39,012 bases of DNA from Ophioceras dolichostomum. Its lineage: Eukaryota; Ascomycota; Sordariomycetes; Magnaporthales; Ophioceraceae. Within the stretch, counting starts at the first letter, position 1. Each line of letters begins with the position of its first letter. The notes beneath the pieces are model-generated. The model was not told the DNA's origin, searched no databases, and saw nothing but the letters and a program-made list of their open reading frames with translations. Made by a program: the position numbers and the translations under genes. The stretch is from the NCBI GenBank assembly GCA_003049485.1, contig PYST01000356.1, positions 1-39,012 of the forward strand, read 5' to 3'. This document shows, one piece after another, positions 1 through 12,782 of this stretch.

Positions 1-3000
1 GCTTACATCAGCTCCCCGCAGTAGCGAGGACGCTAGCCGTTACCAGCCCTATATGGGGGCCGTTCTGGCAATTGTGCCCCAAGTTGGTCCTGCAAGTGCT
101 AGTGGCATTATGTCAGCGAACTGAACGTTGCATCCTTCCTTCCTGCTGCATCTGTTCTGCAAGTATGGATTTTTACAGGGCGGCATTTGATTTTTTTCTT
201 CGGTCCCCCGTTTTTATTTTGCCCAGTGTTTGAGTCCATCAGATCATCAGCGGGTAGTGATGAGCCCGGTCGTGTGGCTTCAATTGGGGCGCCTTGACTG
301 GTCCAGTTGCGGAGAGCATTGCAACGATGGTTGGGCATGCAACCAGTGCGTCTATTCCACGCTGGTCGTGTTGATTCCGCCTTTCCGCGCGGTGAATGAA
401 CGGCGGTGTGGCATTGGTTTATCAGACGAAAATAGTCTTAAGGAGAAAACCGGGCGTCATCCCCCGGAAGTGTGTGTTCCGTAAGGCGGCAATCTCAAGA
501 CAGACGCAGACCATAGAGAGTTCCGGTTCCTTTTTTGCCAATCGTGACTCTCCCTTGCCGACTCTAGAGATAAGCTTAGGGAATATCCTCGTCCGAGAGG
601 ACGCAATTCTATGTTGAGGCGCGAGGGGGCCAACCTATATATGACTCTACGGGGGGAGATGCCAATCATATGGTCTACGTCTCTAGTGCTGCAAAAGTCA
701 GGCAGCTTGAATCCATACTTCGTCCCGAAGGAGCATCGAGATGGCTCCGGAATCCCTGCTCTTCCGGGCCAGATGGTTGGTCGGGACCGGTGCCCTGGCC
801 TTGGCCAACACCCGGCCGGGTCGGACGGAAATCTCACTCACCGGATAATAAGCCAAATCGGTCTCCTGTGATCGGCCCCCCTGTGTTCACCGGCCGTACT
901 CCTGTCTTGAAATATAGTGCCGAAATCCACAATGTGCCCACGCATCACGAAATGATCCAACTTTTCATACAAGTCTAAGTCCATCCAACCAATGAGGCTA
1001 GTGAGGTACGGGACGAGATATTAGACTGCGATCATCGTTGCACTGGTACCGTGAGACTCTCACGTAACAACTAGCATATATGTTGGAGGTGGCCAACGCG
1101 TGTGGTTCCTAGAAAAGCACAGAATAACACTGGATATTTTGAAACATTGCTTCGCGGGGTTGTGATAGAAAGCTCTCAGACCAGGTTGTGACGTTCTCCC
1201 CCTGCGTACAAAGGAAAAATAGAGCGTTGTATTGTAAAGAGTGATGCTCTCCTAAAGAGAGGGGTCACCTCCGTATTTAATCTACAAAGAGAATAACGCG
1301 CTCGCGTTGACTAAGCAGCCAGGTGCTCGCCCCGTATCACGTGCTTCCAAAACGCCACACAGGTGGGTTCAACTTTTATTTCATACGGAGAGATGAACCC
1401 GCCATCACTGTCAACCTCCGACTCGGAGGAAAGCCTTTTGAGTGAACTGGAGGCTAGGGCACGACAAGATTTGCTGAGGCAGACGGAAACCAGTGCTGGA
1501 AAAGATCGTCATCTTCGTCGATGCTGCTGGCATAGGCTATGCTCTTTTGGGTAGGTTCAACATGCAGGGTGAGGGAGAGAGCGGCCCACAAGAGCGAGCG
1601 GCGAAGTCGCTGTGTCGCTAGGCAGGGTTGAAACTCCTTGCAAGAGATCCAGTGTCAGTGTTTTGCTTCCACTTCCATTTGACCCAACTACATGAGCGGC
1701 ACTGGCTTTGGTTCTGTCTTCCTCGCCTCGGACAAGATCATCCGGCGATGTGACTCCACAAAATCCAGCACCGGCACCACCCACCCCTTTGTTGAGATCG
1801 AGGACGAGAGGATTGATAATATTTCCCTTAGGTGGATTCCCTTCTACAAGGAGGCGAGTCGCTTCCACGACGCCTGAGGCCCTCCCTAGCAACCTACGAG
1901 GAGATAATGATTACGATCGACGCCGGAGAATCCTTCACATGCAACGCCCTAAACGCCGCAAGCATGGGGTAGACTAAGCTTAAGTCCTACTACGAGTGGA
2001 GCGTTAATATGGACTACTCGGACGTGTGCTACCTCTGTCTGGTGCCCGAACCGAGGAGCGGGATCAGAGCCAGCTCCGAGTTGTTCTCCGGGGCGCACAT
2101 GGACGCTTCCCTGGACGCACTGGATCGCAGGGAGCGTTCGGCTAAGAGGAAAGCCATCGCTGAGGCGCTGGGTGCTGGTGCATCATCGACAACTTCGACG
2201 CTGTGGGCGGGGCGAGACCAGCCTTGGTCTACGGCCTGGCCACTGTGGCACTCGTCAGAAGGCAGTGGCTGCTGCGGCAGTAATAGTGGTGACAACGGCG
2301 GTATTACCAGATTTAGTAGCCATCCGCCTGAGAGTCGACAGAGGCCGCGCTCGTGAACCAGCTGGGGCTATCCCGAGAGGCCGGTGAGCGATCGAATGGG
2401 CGCAGAGACTGGTCGAAGGCAACATCTTGGCAACAATTGCCGTTTGCAGGATGCGAGGGATAGGGACAGCGGCGGCCGAAGATAGGGAAGTGAAGTGCTA
2501 TGTACAGCTTAGACCGCCTACCCGTAAAGAATACAGAACGAATTAGGGAAGACAGCGACGGTGGAGATGGAGGGAGAAGGAGAAACGAGAGAAGAAATGG
2601 CGGGGTGTGATGCAGTTGCCTCTCCGACCTCGCCCCAAGAAGAATGCCGGTGGTTCTCCTGTATCGACTCGTCAAGCACCAGAGAGCACAAGTCAGAGCG
2701 TGAGGAGAAGAGAGACACTAGCAGAGAAGGTCCGTACGAAGAGCGGCGATTTCCAGCCCATGGCAGAAACGTGAGGGGGTTGACAAGAGTCGCTTGCGTG
2801 ATCAGATGGGCAGCGGATGTTTTCAGTCATAGCCAGTAGTAAGGGTCAGGTAGATCTACAACTCATCCAGTTAATATACCTGAAGTACATATCATATCGG
2901 CATTTGCTCTTTGGAAATGGTTCTGATGAATTGCTGAGGCATCAGTTGCTCGTAGGATGCCAGGCTCTCAAGTTAGCACAGCGCAAAAGGATCTAAGGGC

Positions 3001-3435
3001 CAAAAACACGTGCATCGCGTATCGTCTCCTGGTCTCAAATCATCGTATTGCAAGGCAAAGCTAAAATGGTGAAATGGTCTATCTCTCTACGGGCCGTCGT
3101 GGAGATCGAAGTGGAAATAAAAGGGCAGTGCGGTCACAGGACCGATCACGTGGGTCTGACTGAGGTTCCGTGGCAGGCACTGGCGGTTGAGGCATCTCTG
3201 CATACAGTCCTCCCATACGTTCTACCTTGGTTCGTCCAAATCAGGCATCGGATATTGCCGATGACCCCGCTTCGCTTGACCCCTCCTTCCCCGTCGAAGT
3301 TATCAACATTGCAACTCTCGAACCCTAACCCGACGACCCCGGTCAAGCAACCGGTACCAGACACGGACAACCTAGGGAGGTGCTATCAGACGACACTGAA
3401 AACCCCAAGACTTCGCGACTATTCGTCCGCCCAAG
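1..3435. other. Intergenic region, no supported gene
   Basis: No reading frame here combines an ATG, sensible length and recognisable protein character. The many frames of 60-140 codons overlap on both strands and look like chance. Between about 1393 and 2290 there is weak coding-like signal on the plus strand: an acidic/Ser-rich start at 1393, a Pro/Thr-rich stretch near 1750-1970, and a stretch at 2009-2200 with a CxxC motif and an Arg/Ala-rich helix, in different frames. This could be an eroded or multi-intron gene, but I cannot assemble a convincing model. Confidence 0.5.
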
Positions 3436-6400
3436 ATGTCCGGCTTCGAGATTGTTGGTGCCGTCGCTGCGGCTGATCAGTTCATCAAGCAAGGGGTCAA
3501 GACCATCGAATTCGTCATTGATGTCTGCGAGCGGATGAAAGAAGCCCCCGAATCGATCCGATTGCGGCGCGGCGAGCTCGAGACCTTGCAATACATCACT
3601 TCTCGTGTGCGAGCTGAGCCTACCCTCCGGACGGCTCAGGTGGACAGCGTACTTGCTCGATGCAACGACCACGCTTTGAAGCTGCAAGGGATTATTGACA
3701 GGATCGACTTCAGAGCAGAAGACGAGCTCGCTCGGAAGATGTGGCGCGCAAGCATGGGACTTCGCCAAGAAGGTGACATCGCGAAGATATTCGATGCCAT
3801 TCAGATAGAGATGTCGTTGCTGTCACACTTGAGAATGTACGCTACCGGATATGTCTACCTTCCCGGTTCCCACCGTCTTTGGTGGGTTTTCAGATTTCGG
3901 GGTTTTAACAGAATCTCAGGGGCGACATGCACTCTGCACAGCTGAGCACCAAATCCCACGTCGAAATCATCCACACGAAGATCGTCGATCTCACGCACGC
4001 CGTCAATAATCCCCCGCCTCCAGCGAGCTCCGATGAAGAGGCATGCCGGCGTGCACTCTTCCAAGTCGACCCATCCGCCGACCGCCTCTCCCTCCTCACC
4101 CTGAAGGGCAAGATCGTTCCCGGGACCTGCGACTGGGTGCTCAAAACACCACAGTTTCTAGGATGGGAAAAGTCCACGGGCGGTGCGCTGTGGATCTCCG
4201 GCGGCCCTGGCATGGGGAAGACGATGTTGTCAATCCATATCACCGAACACCTCGAGAAGACAGGCGCCGGCCAATCTCAAGCCCAGGACAGCGGCACAGC
4301 GGCGGCCCTTTACTTCTTCTGCGACAACAAAGATAGCAAGCGAAATACCTCGGTTGCAATTCTCAGGGGCATACTTCACCAGCTTCTCGACCAAGCACCC
4401 GGTCTCATCACGCTCATCCTACCTAGCTACAGAGTCCAGACCCAGGGGTTATTCGCCGAAAGTTCTTTCGAGACCTTGTGGCGGATATTTACCGCTATGG
4501 TTACCGACCCGAGCGTGGGCCGAGTCTCATGCGTCCTCGACGGCCTCGATGAGTGTGACCTCAAGCCACTGGAAGGACTGCTCTCCAAGGTCCAGGACAT
4601 CGCCACTACAGCTCCACGCCTCAACCTCATCATAGTGAGCCGAGAACAACCCGAAGTCCTCAGCAGGACCCTTGGTCAGTTCCGCCGCATCCGCCTCGAC
4701 CCGGACTTCCAGGAACAGGTCAACGAAGGATTGGCAGAGTACATATCCGTATCCGTCGCAAAGCTGGCTGCTGCTGCTTCGCCTCCGTTTCACCCAGACC
4801 TCATCAAGCGAATCGAGGACACCTTTCGAGAAAAGTCTGACGGTCGGTTCCTTTGGGTCAGCTTCGTTGTCAAGGATTTGCGAGACAAGCAGGTGAGCGA
4901 GGTAGATGCGTGCCTTCAAGGCCTGCCTAAAGGCCTTGACGAGATCTACGCTCGCATGCTTGGGCAGATTAGTGACGATGCTAGGCGACAAGCCGTTGAG
5001 AAGATTCTCAAGTGGTGCACCTTTGCCGCGCGGCCGCTTGAGCTTGAGGAGCTTGTGGCGCTCCTTGGGATTGAGTCTCAAGGAGGTCAAGGGCCGGTCG
5101 AGATACTCAAGGACCAGATTTCGTTCTGTGGTCACTTCCTAGTCCTGGAACCCCAATCTGTCGGTCAATTGCCTGAGGCCTTAGTGGAGCCAGAAGACTT
5201 GGGGCCCAAATATTCCACTATATACGCAGGTTTCATAGGTGAACCTCGCGTTACCACAGTGGTAAAACTAGTCCACCAAAGCGCGAAAGAATTTCTTGTC
5301 GGTCATGCCTACCGAGCAAGCACCTGGCTACCCGCTTTCGAGGTGGAAGTTGTCAACGCGGAGCTCGCGGCCGCCTGCCTAGGCACCATCAAAAGAGTGG
5401 CAGCGACGATCGACTCAACTAACAATACTGTGGACTCGATTCTTTACCCATTCGAGGGGTGGGACATCCATGCGCGCTTTGCAAAGGAGTATTTTGCCCC
5501 AGTGCTCGCCAGATACGCCAGCATGTTTGAGCACGACAACGAGTGGGAGCTGATCCGATGGGAAATGCCCACGGTTCGGATATTGCCTTGGCTACGGCTG
5601 CGGCCATCCGGTCAACTAGTCGCTGCCTCGAATTTCGGGTTGGATGTCTGGGTCAGGCATGCACTCGCTACAAGATCGGGGCCGTTGTCGACTTTCACCT
5701 CTGTGTTCGTCAATCGACGAGATCATATGGGTCTGACGGCCCTTCATCACGCCGCCGAGTGTGGGCATCTTGCTGTGATACGCCTACTCGTTGAAAACGG
5801 CGCCAGAATTGACAAAGGCGATAGGTCGGAAAGCGCCCTGGGACTTGCCCTCCGTGACGGCGAGCTGGACGCTGCGGCACTCCTTCTGCAGCTGGGCGCC
5901 GATGCTAACGGAAACGGAAAGACCGTGCATCCTCTCGTGTCTTGGACGGCGCTACGGAATACGGACATGGCGAAACTTTTATTCAGCAACGGAGCAGACA
6001 TCTCGAAGATTGGTCGCTACAAGTATCTGTTTCTGTATGGGGTGGCCTTGGGGGGACCAGATCTTGAGCGGGTAGTTTTGGATTTGATTACGGAGCATGG
6101 GCAGTCCCCGACAAGTATGGCCCAGAGAGACAGTAAAGGCAATAACGCGCTGCACTCTCTGTGCGCAGGGTCCGACTCCTCCCTCCCCTACTCCTACCTC
6201 CATGTCCTCTTAGGCTTCCCATTCCGACTTGACAAGGCCGAAATGCTGCGCGAAATTCAGAGTCTCGGTCCCGAATGGGGTTTCAGCTTGAGCCAGCGCA
6301 ACAAGGACCAGAGCACCTTGCTACATTCGGTCGTGTCCGGATCTTACCTCGACCCCCATTCCCTCGCCGAATTACTTGCAAACGCCGAGATAGATGTCGA

Positions 6401-6704
6401 TGCCGTGGACAGTCGTGGCCGGACAGCACTCCACAGGCTTTGCTCGCGAATGAAGTTCGTCAACGATAGCTTTCCAGCCAAGGACGTCACGACGGAGGCT
6501 TTCAAGTGCTTGTTGGGCCACGGGGCAAATATTTCACTGAGGGACCACGAAGGCTTCACGGCTCGGGACCGACTGCTGAAAACGGCCAGTATTTCGGCGA
6601 AATACCCCAACCGCTACTCAAAGCAGGACCGGACGATGAATGCTGCCAGGGTTGGACTGTTTGATGACGTGGTGGCCGAGCTGGCGAAAGGTCGGGCGGT
6701 TTGA
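3436..6704 (+). CDS. sesA-like/NACHT/ankyrin-repeat STAND (NLR-like) protein
   Basis: Two exons, 3436..3836 and 3920..6704, give about 1061 residues. The 83-nt intron (GTACGC donor, CTCAG acceptor, TTAAC branch-like sequence) is phase 2 and joins the frames exactly. Residues 1-135 resemble the sesA-type helical domain found before NACHT modules in fungal STAND proteins. The NACHT NTPase follows, with Walker A GGPGMGKT at about 228-235 and Walker B LDGLDECD at about 340-347. Ankyrin-type repeats fill roughly 735-1045 (motifs TALHHAAECGH, LLQLGADAN, TALHRLC, LLGHGANIS). Such proteins are thought to sense ligands through the C-terminal repeats, oligomerise on nucleotide binding and fire the N-terminal effector; the family includes heterokaryon-incompatibility regulators. 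Start chosen at 3436: A at -3 and a complete N-terminal domain. All key NTPase motifs are intact, so it looks functional. The ligand and cell-death activity are not visible in the sequence. Confidence 0.9.
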
Positions 6705-7659
6705 CAGGCGCGTGGCTTTCTTCTCCTAGTTTCGAGGAGTGTTAGGCGTCTTCTAGGCGTTGGGTTGCTCTTATTTTTCTAGATTCTAGGGCGCGGAATA
6801 ATCGTCATATCCATTAAACTCCATCCGAATGTGCCATCGCTTCTACTAGCCAGTCTCCATGATCGTTGCTCAGAGATTATGACATGACCACGAACATTAG
6901 CGAAGCAATGAGACATGAAATACTCCTCGACGTTGTAGATGGTATGTTGAATGAATACCTAGGTAGGTACCTTATCGGTGATGCGATCTCGGCGGAAGGT
7001 TGGACGTTGGCGGGCCTGTTCGGCCACCGGACTTGTTGCCCTGTGTCGGCCTATTTCCAAAGACGTACCAGAACCGTTCAGCGAACACGGCCATCACTCC
7101 TCTGAGTAGTGCGGCGCGGACCCTCGCGCAAAAGAAATTCCTCAACGGCCATCTCGCATCGGTCTCCTGATGTAGAATAGAATCTGCGCGGCTTATGGAG
7201 CAGAAGTCGGACCCGGTGCAGTGGATATCGCCGAGGATGAGATGCTCCGTGAAATCTTTCTTCCATCCTGGTCAGGCCGGAAGAAAGAATTCCCCACACG
7301 AATTGTACGCTGACCAATGAAATCTCGTGATGGCTTACATGGTGGTACGTACCTTTTGTCAGTTGTCACGATTGTCGGGGCTAACTCCTACCGTCCGCCG
7401 ACGGATTGCATCATCGCCTGAAAAAGTTCGTCCGCGTCCGCAGTCCGACGGTGAAGGTCAACCGCGCTGGCGGAGAATATTTAAATCTCCCGAAATCGCT
7501 TTCAAGGAGTCGCAAACATGTCCAGAGATTCAAGACATCGTTGACATCCCCGCAGCGGTGGTCGTCAAGTTTTCCACTCTCGAATTGAGCAATTGTCGGG
7601 TCTACAGTTTCTCCTCTACCATCACACACTCATCAGTCCTCTCTACCACCTAAGTAAAG
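6705..7659. other. Intergenic region between NACHT gene and SDR gene
   Basis: This stretch holds the 3' flank of the NACHT gene and the upstream region of the dehydrogenase-like gene. It contains a TACCTAGGTA palindrome at 6956-6965. Short frames in it have no recognisable protein character. Confidence 0.6.
6956..6972. repeat. TACCTAGGTA palindrome plus GGTACC
   Basis: An exact 10-bp palindrome TACCTAGGTA is followed at once by GGTACC. The same palindrome recurs at 15997 and 20641 and in variants elsewhere in the window, always outside coding exons. Function unknown. Confidence 0.6.
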
Positions 7660-9108
7660 ATGACCAAAATCTTCATGTGAGTTCGGACCAATTAGTTGCC
7701 ATTCACTACCTACATCATCTATTCTCCCCGAGGCATTTGTCGCGCTCGATGCTAACATGGGACGAATATCTCTTCGAAAAGCACCGGAGTGACCGGCTAC
7801 GTCGGCGGCGACGTCCTGTACGCTCTGGTTGCCGCGCACCCAGAGTACGAGATCGCGGCATCTGTGCGCACAGAAGAAGCCGCCACACGCGTCTCCAAGG
7901 CATACCCCAAGCTCCGCCTCGTGATCGGTGATCTCGACTCTGCCGATCTGCTCCAAGATGAGGCATCAAAGGCAGACATAGTAATCAGTACGATGAAGAA
8001 AGACTATTCTCTCCTCCAGCCTTCTCATTTTCGTATACTTCCAGGATAGGTAGGCATTTTCTAATGCACCTCAACCCCCCAAAAGACACTGCCGATTCGG
8101 ACCACGCCGGCGCGCTGAAGGCCCTCATCGCCGGCCTCCGTCGTCGCACGGACGACGACGCCGCCAACAACAAGCCGGGCTACCTCATCCATACCTCCGG
8201 CACGGGCATCCTGCTCATCGACGACTTCGTCGCCGGGCGCGTCGGCGAGCACTCCGACAAGATCTACAACGACTGGGACGGCCTCTCGGAGGTGACCAGC
8301 AAGCCCGACGAGGCGCCGCACCGCCCCACTGACAAGCTGACCTTCGCTGCCGGAGCTGATGAGGGCAAAGGCAAGGTGCTCTCCGCCATCATCGCCCCGC
8401 CTGCCATCTACGGGCCCGGCCGCGGACCTAGAAACCAGCGCAGCGTGCAGGCGTACGACCTCACGCGCCACACGCTGCAGCGGTCCAAGGGCTTCCGCGT
8501 CGGCAAGGGCCTGTCGCGGTGGTGCGGGGTGCACGTGCATGATCTGAGTGAGCTTTTTGTGCTGCTCGTGGAGGCGGCGGTCGAGGGGAAGAACGAGGTG
8601 GATGGGCATAAGCTGTGGGGTGATCAGGCGTATTACTTTGCTGAGAATGGCGAGTTTGTGGTGAGTTGTGTGACTGTCCCATTCCCCCCCCCCCCCGCTT
8701 TTTGCTCTCCCCTTTTCGTCTGTCTGCTTCAGGGGCCTCTTACACAGCATACACATCATACACCGTCATCAGATGACATGAGTTGAAAATCCAGAAGCTG
8801 ACTCTCTTTCTCTCTCTTTCTCTCTTCAAAACAATCAGTGGGGCGACATCAGCGCCAAGATCGCAGAGATCGCGCACTCGCGGGGCTTGATCCCGTCCAA
8901 GGAGGTGGAAGAGCTCTCCGCCGAGGAGGTGAATGCCTTCGGGAAGTGGAACTTTGGGCTGTGGGGGCTGAACTCGCGCTCGAGGGCCATCCGGGCCAAC
9001 AAGCTGCTGGGCTGGACGCCGAAGGGGAGGCCGCTGGTGGACGAGCTGCCTTACATCGTGGAGAGCGAGGCGAAGGCGCTGCAGGAGCAGGAGCAGCAGC
9101 AGCCTTGA
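7660..9108 (+). CDS. NAD(P)-binding extended SDR / epimerase-like protein
   Basis: Four exons, 7660..7676, 7782..7987, 8086..8660 and 8839..9108, join in phase to 355 residues. Introns have GTGAGT, GTACGA and GTGAGT donors; the first contains a GCTAAC branch site. The first junction rebuilds the dinucleotide-binding motif TGVTGYVGG (residues 7-15), and the second rebuilds ADIVINTAD, the usual end of the fourth Rossmann strand. A later PPAIYGPGRGP motif is typical of extended short-chain dehydrogenases/epimerases. The C-terminus is charged and ends in a Gln/Glu-rich tail. A cytosolic NAD(P)-dependent oxidoreductase or nucleotide-sugar-epimerase-like role is likely; the substrate cannot be read from sequence. 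I see no classical YxxxK pair with confidence, so it may be an atypical or regulatory (NmrA-like) member. Intron 3 holds a run of 13 C (8684-8696) and a CT-rich microsatellite (about 8801-8826). Confidence 0.88.
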
Positions 9109-9276
9109 GGAGAGAAAGGAGGCAGAGGCTAGGGTGACCGGTTGGGACTCTGGTGGATGCTTTGATATGTTTAGGAAGCAGCGATATAGGAACCTAGCTT
9201 GCGCACGGCATGGTGTTAGGGTATTTTTAGGAATCTATACGTCTATCTATACACGCGATCCCCCTACGAGATGGCA

Positions 9277-11869
9277 TCACCAGAACCCTGTATAGTCAAA
9301 TGGCTCCTCGACGATTGGATCGCGAAGCGCCTCCTCGTAGTACGGACAGCGATCCTCGAGGCCCTCCCATAGCTGCCTGAAGACCTCAGGACTGTATCCG
9401 TGCCCGTATCGGGCCACATGGGGCTGGACGCCGATATCATCAGGTCGCCAGACGTTGCGACCAATCGCCACCAGAGCGGCGTCGAACAGGTCTCCAGCAT
9501 AGCTTCGTATCCTGTGCAGCCCTGTCTGTCTCGGCTCGCGGAAGTCCGAGTAGCGTAGGCCGCTGTCATTCGAAATGTCTGCGCCGTGGGCTAACAGACA
9601 CTTGACGCACGCCAGATGTTCTCGCCACGACGAGGCGATTGTGGGAGAGCAGCCGCAGCTTCTGAGGCACACCGCCAGCGCCGCGTTGCCGAACCCGTCC
9701 GGCGCGTTGACGTCGACGCCGGCCTCGAGGAGCTGCTGGATGGGAGCGAGGGAGATGTCGGTCCCTGAGCATGCGAAGCGCAGGAGGGTGTAGTTGGCCA
9801 CGCGGCTGGGCTGGCCTAGGCTGCACTGGCCGATGGCGGCGTTGAGGAGTAGTTGGCGGCCGGCCTGATTGGCGCCGAGATGAGCAAGTATGAGACCCTG
9901 TTAGTACGGGCTGGAGATATGAGAAAACGGGTTGATTCGCTGCGGGATGGTGTCTCTCACGGCGCAAGGTGTAGGCGCCTTTTCAGCCTCATATGGGTCG
10001 GCTGACCAGAATCGCCGAGGAAAATCCGTGACGAAGGGGTCCGCGCCTGCATCGAGCAGCAGTCTAAAGCACTCAAATGCTCCTCCTTGTAGGCGCGGGC
10101 TCTCTGGACCAGCCGTGTTGAGATGGATGTTGTCGAGGGGAGTCGCTCGGGGGGATTCGTCGAGACTATGCATGAATTACGCAGCAAGTTAGCAGGCCTG
10201 TCCCGCAAGGATCAACTGGTAGCAACCAGGATCCCAGGGAGGCAGGGGTGTCTCCCTTCCAACCCTAACGAGTGAGGTTGCTTACTCTGTAATGCGACCG
10301 TCGTCGTCTCTGCCGATAGGAACGGCCAAGTCATCAACATCGGCTCCGTTGTCGAGTAAGAACCGACAAATCTCCGGTTGTAGATAAGCACATGCGATCT
10401 TGCCTTGAGTGTCAGTAGTTGCTGCGTCTACCTCGGCTGAGGGTGAGGTGATGGATTGGGAAGACAGGAGATTGTGGACATGAATAGGTACCCACATGGA
10501 GGAGCGAAATTCCTTTTTCATCATGATCCCAGAGCGAGGCCCAACCATCGGCGAGGAGGAGACGGAGGCCTGCCAGTTCACCGTTCTGAGTACAAAGAAA
10601 TACATCTGACTCCCTGGGGACGGCACGGCGAATGGAGAGGGTTGGAGGGAGCGCGATACGCTGGCCAGACTCCGGCGAGCATAATCCACGAAGGATGATC
10701 TTGATAAAAATGGCGCCTTCTTGGCCGGGGCGCAGGACCACAGAGATATCGGTTCTCTCATGAGTCGTCTGTCTCGTGAACGGGTCGCCGAATCGACCAT
10801 GGGAGACTTGAGTCGTTGAGGTAGGTTGCTGAGGGATATTGTAACCTCGTCGAGTGAAGCGAAGCTCACGTTCCTGCTAAGGCTGCTAGGCCCGGCTACG
10901 GAGCCAACCGAGAGAGCCACAGCGTTGCCGGCTGGGAATGCCCTGTTAGTAATGAAACCACGTCCACGTAGGAAACCTAAGCTGGACAGACAGACTGGAC
11001 TTACAAAATAGGGGCAGTCCGGCTGCTGCGTTCGGCCACACAGTATGAGCCATGGTGATGTGGGCTGCGACTCTCTTTAGCTCCTGAGCCAAGTGCAAGT
11101 GTAAGTATGGCTTCGATATCGTCTGGGTGTGAATAGAGTTGAGACTGCGCTCGACTAGCTTGATAACCTGGTCTTTCGTATCTCTAGTTGTACCAGATCG
11201 AGGATGGTCATTGACTAGGTCGAGGAGAACGCTGAAGTTGTCGAAGAGGTCCGCCGTATTCTCTTCCGCGATGACAACTCCTAGATGTCGAGACCCTTGA
11301 CACGACAGCGCCTCGGTGACCACCAACCTCAGTTCCTCCACCAGCTGCACATCCCGATTCCTCAGGAGTGAAGGCAGCGCGGTGACCTCAGTGGCGACCG
11401 ACGAGATAGCCTGCTGCGTCAAGACTTGCTGGGAGGAGACGTCCCTGATCTTGGCCACCTGCAGGACGCCGAGGTATGCACTCAGGGCCGAGAAGTGCCC
11501 CTGAATTACAGCCAGCCATGTGGGGAGCTCCGTCTGGATCATGCCCGTCCTCAAGCGCTTCCATGCCCGCAAGCATAATCTGTCGCCCGGGCTGACGTAG
11601 TAAGCTCTGAGCTTCCTTTGGAATCGATCGACATCGTCCGTACATTGCCGGACCAAGGGGAGGAGAGCCATGGCTTGCTCGGGTGTGAGGGTCGCGGCAA
11701 CATGATCGCGTTCGAACTGTTCGAGAAGGGACTGGAGCTGCACGGCGGCTTGTTGGTCATCCTGGAGCTTCTCGGGGCCATCTCTGATGGTTGAGATCGT
11801 ATCGTGTATGATTTTGACCGAGCTGAGGCCCGCAGTCACGAATGCAAGAATGGTCGCCCCGCCGTCCAT
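9277..11869 (-). CDS. Ankyrin-repeat protein with fungal HeLo-like N-terminal domain
   Basis: This minus-strand gene starts at ATG 11869 and ends at TGA 9279..9277. Exon 1 (11869..about 11005) encodes a helical N-terminal domain of the kind found at the start of fungal STAND/ankyrin proteins (HeLo-like, PF17111 type; starts MDGGATILAFVTAGLSS). Well-supported later exons end at 10492, then run 10403..10286, 10165..9961 and 9897..9277; introns of 88, 120 and 63 nt restore frame exactly. They encode ankyrin-like repeats (LRLLLADGWASLWDHDEKG, ICRFLLDNGADVDD, CFRLLLDAGADP, IQQLLEAGVDVNAPDGFGN, CVKCLLAHGADISN). The junction between exon 1 and the exon covering about 10860-10492 is unresolved: the GTAAGT donor at 11004 is phase 1, while obvious acceptors near 10866 and 10941 do not fit the ankyrin frame. 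There is no NTPase module. It may be a STAND-derived partner or regulator of the NACHT gene 2.6 kb away. The long opposite frame over 10282-10920 is a shadow. Confidence 0.78.
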
Positions 11870-12782
11870 GGTAGAAGGGAGCTGGCAAGAGAACTAGTCG
11901 TAGCAAACCGTAGAGAAATACACATGAAATAGGGGCTTTTCGAAAGTAGCGGCCGTCCTTGGTCGAAGGAAAGGGGAGATATGGAGGGGCAGGAGAAAAT
12001 GGGGGCAGGGGAGCAAGAAAAAGACAACGTGCTGGCACCACATGGTTCGCCAGGGACGACTTCTCGCCCGGCTGATCGCAAAGGGGCATCTTGTCGCCTT
12101 TTTCCGTACCCCGTCGGAGCCATCTCGTGCCGGCATCTCCGTCCTATGATAAACGGTTTCTCGGTGATACAGTTCCGAACCGTGAGACCAGAACGGCAGG
12201 TATCCGGTTGACCGAGTCAGGAATCGATGCATCGATCACCAACCAACAAAGCTCTGGAGCAACGAGTCGATGCCTCTGTACCATTTGGGCATTTACGGTA
12301 TGCAAGACCCTCCAATGCGGCTGTAATATGCTGTTTAAGAAGACTGATTGCGTAACCCAATGACTACGAAGGTGCTCGAACCAGGGTGTCATGATCTAAG
12401 CCACTACCCGTAGTGGTCAGTGCTGGTCCTATACCACCTTCCATCGCACTCATGTTGGTCGCCCACCAGTGCTGAGGAGTCAGGCATCTTTTTCGTTCAT
12501 GACGGGGTCCGTACTTGGTAATTCCTTGGCCGTCGACTATCGGTGAAGATAAGGTTGTTCCCTTGTGCGCGGTTGATAGAAATATTTCGGACGTCTCTAT
12601 AAAATTATGAACAAATGGGCGGACAACAGCGCGGCATGTCTCGTTACTACTATGTACAAATACAAATTATACAGGTACTTCATGGAAGACCCTATGTTTC
12701 GAGGCCGAAATGCACAAAATTATGTGCAGAGTTTTGTTTTAACTGGAGGGAATTCCGTTAGTAAAGTGGACACCCTTCTTGA
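11870..12782. other. Intergenic region
   Basis: The left part is the upstream region of the minus-strand ankyrin gene and the right part is the 3' flank of the DUF4360 gene. The stretch around 12540-12780 is A/T-rich. No gene or RNA could be supported. Confidence 0.55.

Noticed and set aside
4527..5135. 202-codon antisense frame within the NACHT gene
   Set aside because: Shadow of a conserved coding region on the opposite strand.
10282..10920. 212-codon minus-strand frame inside the ankyrin gene
   Set aside because: Ankyrin-like sequence in the upstream part lies in another frame; only the last 38 codons of this frame are a real exon.
12360..12420. tRNA-like A/B-box words on the minus strand (TGGCTTAG, GGTTCGAGC)
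   Set aside because: The two boxes are too close together and no cloverleaf with a paired acceptor stem can be drawn.
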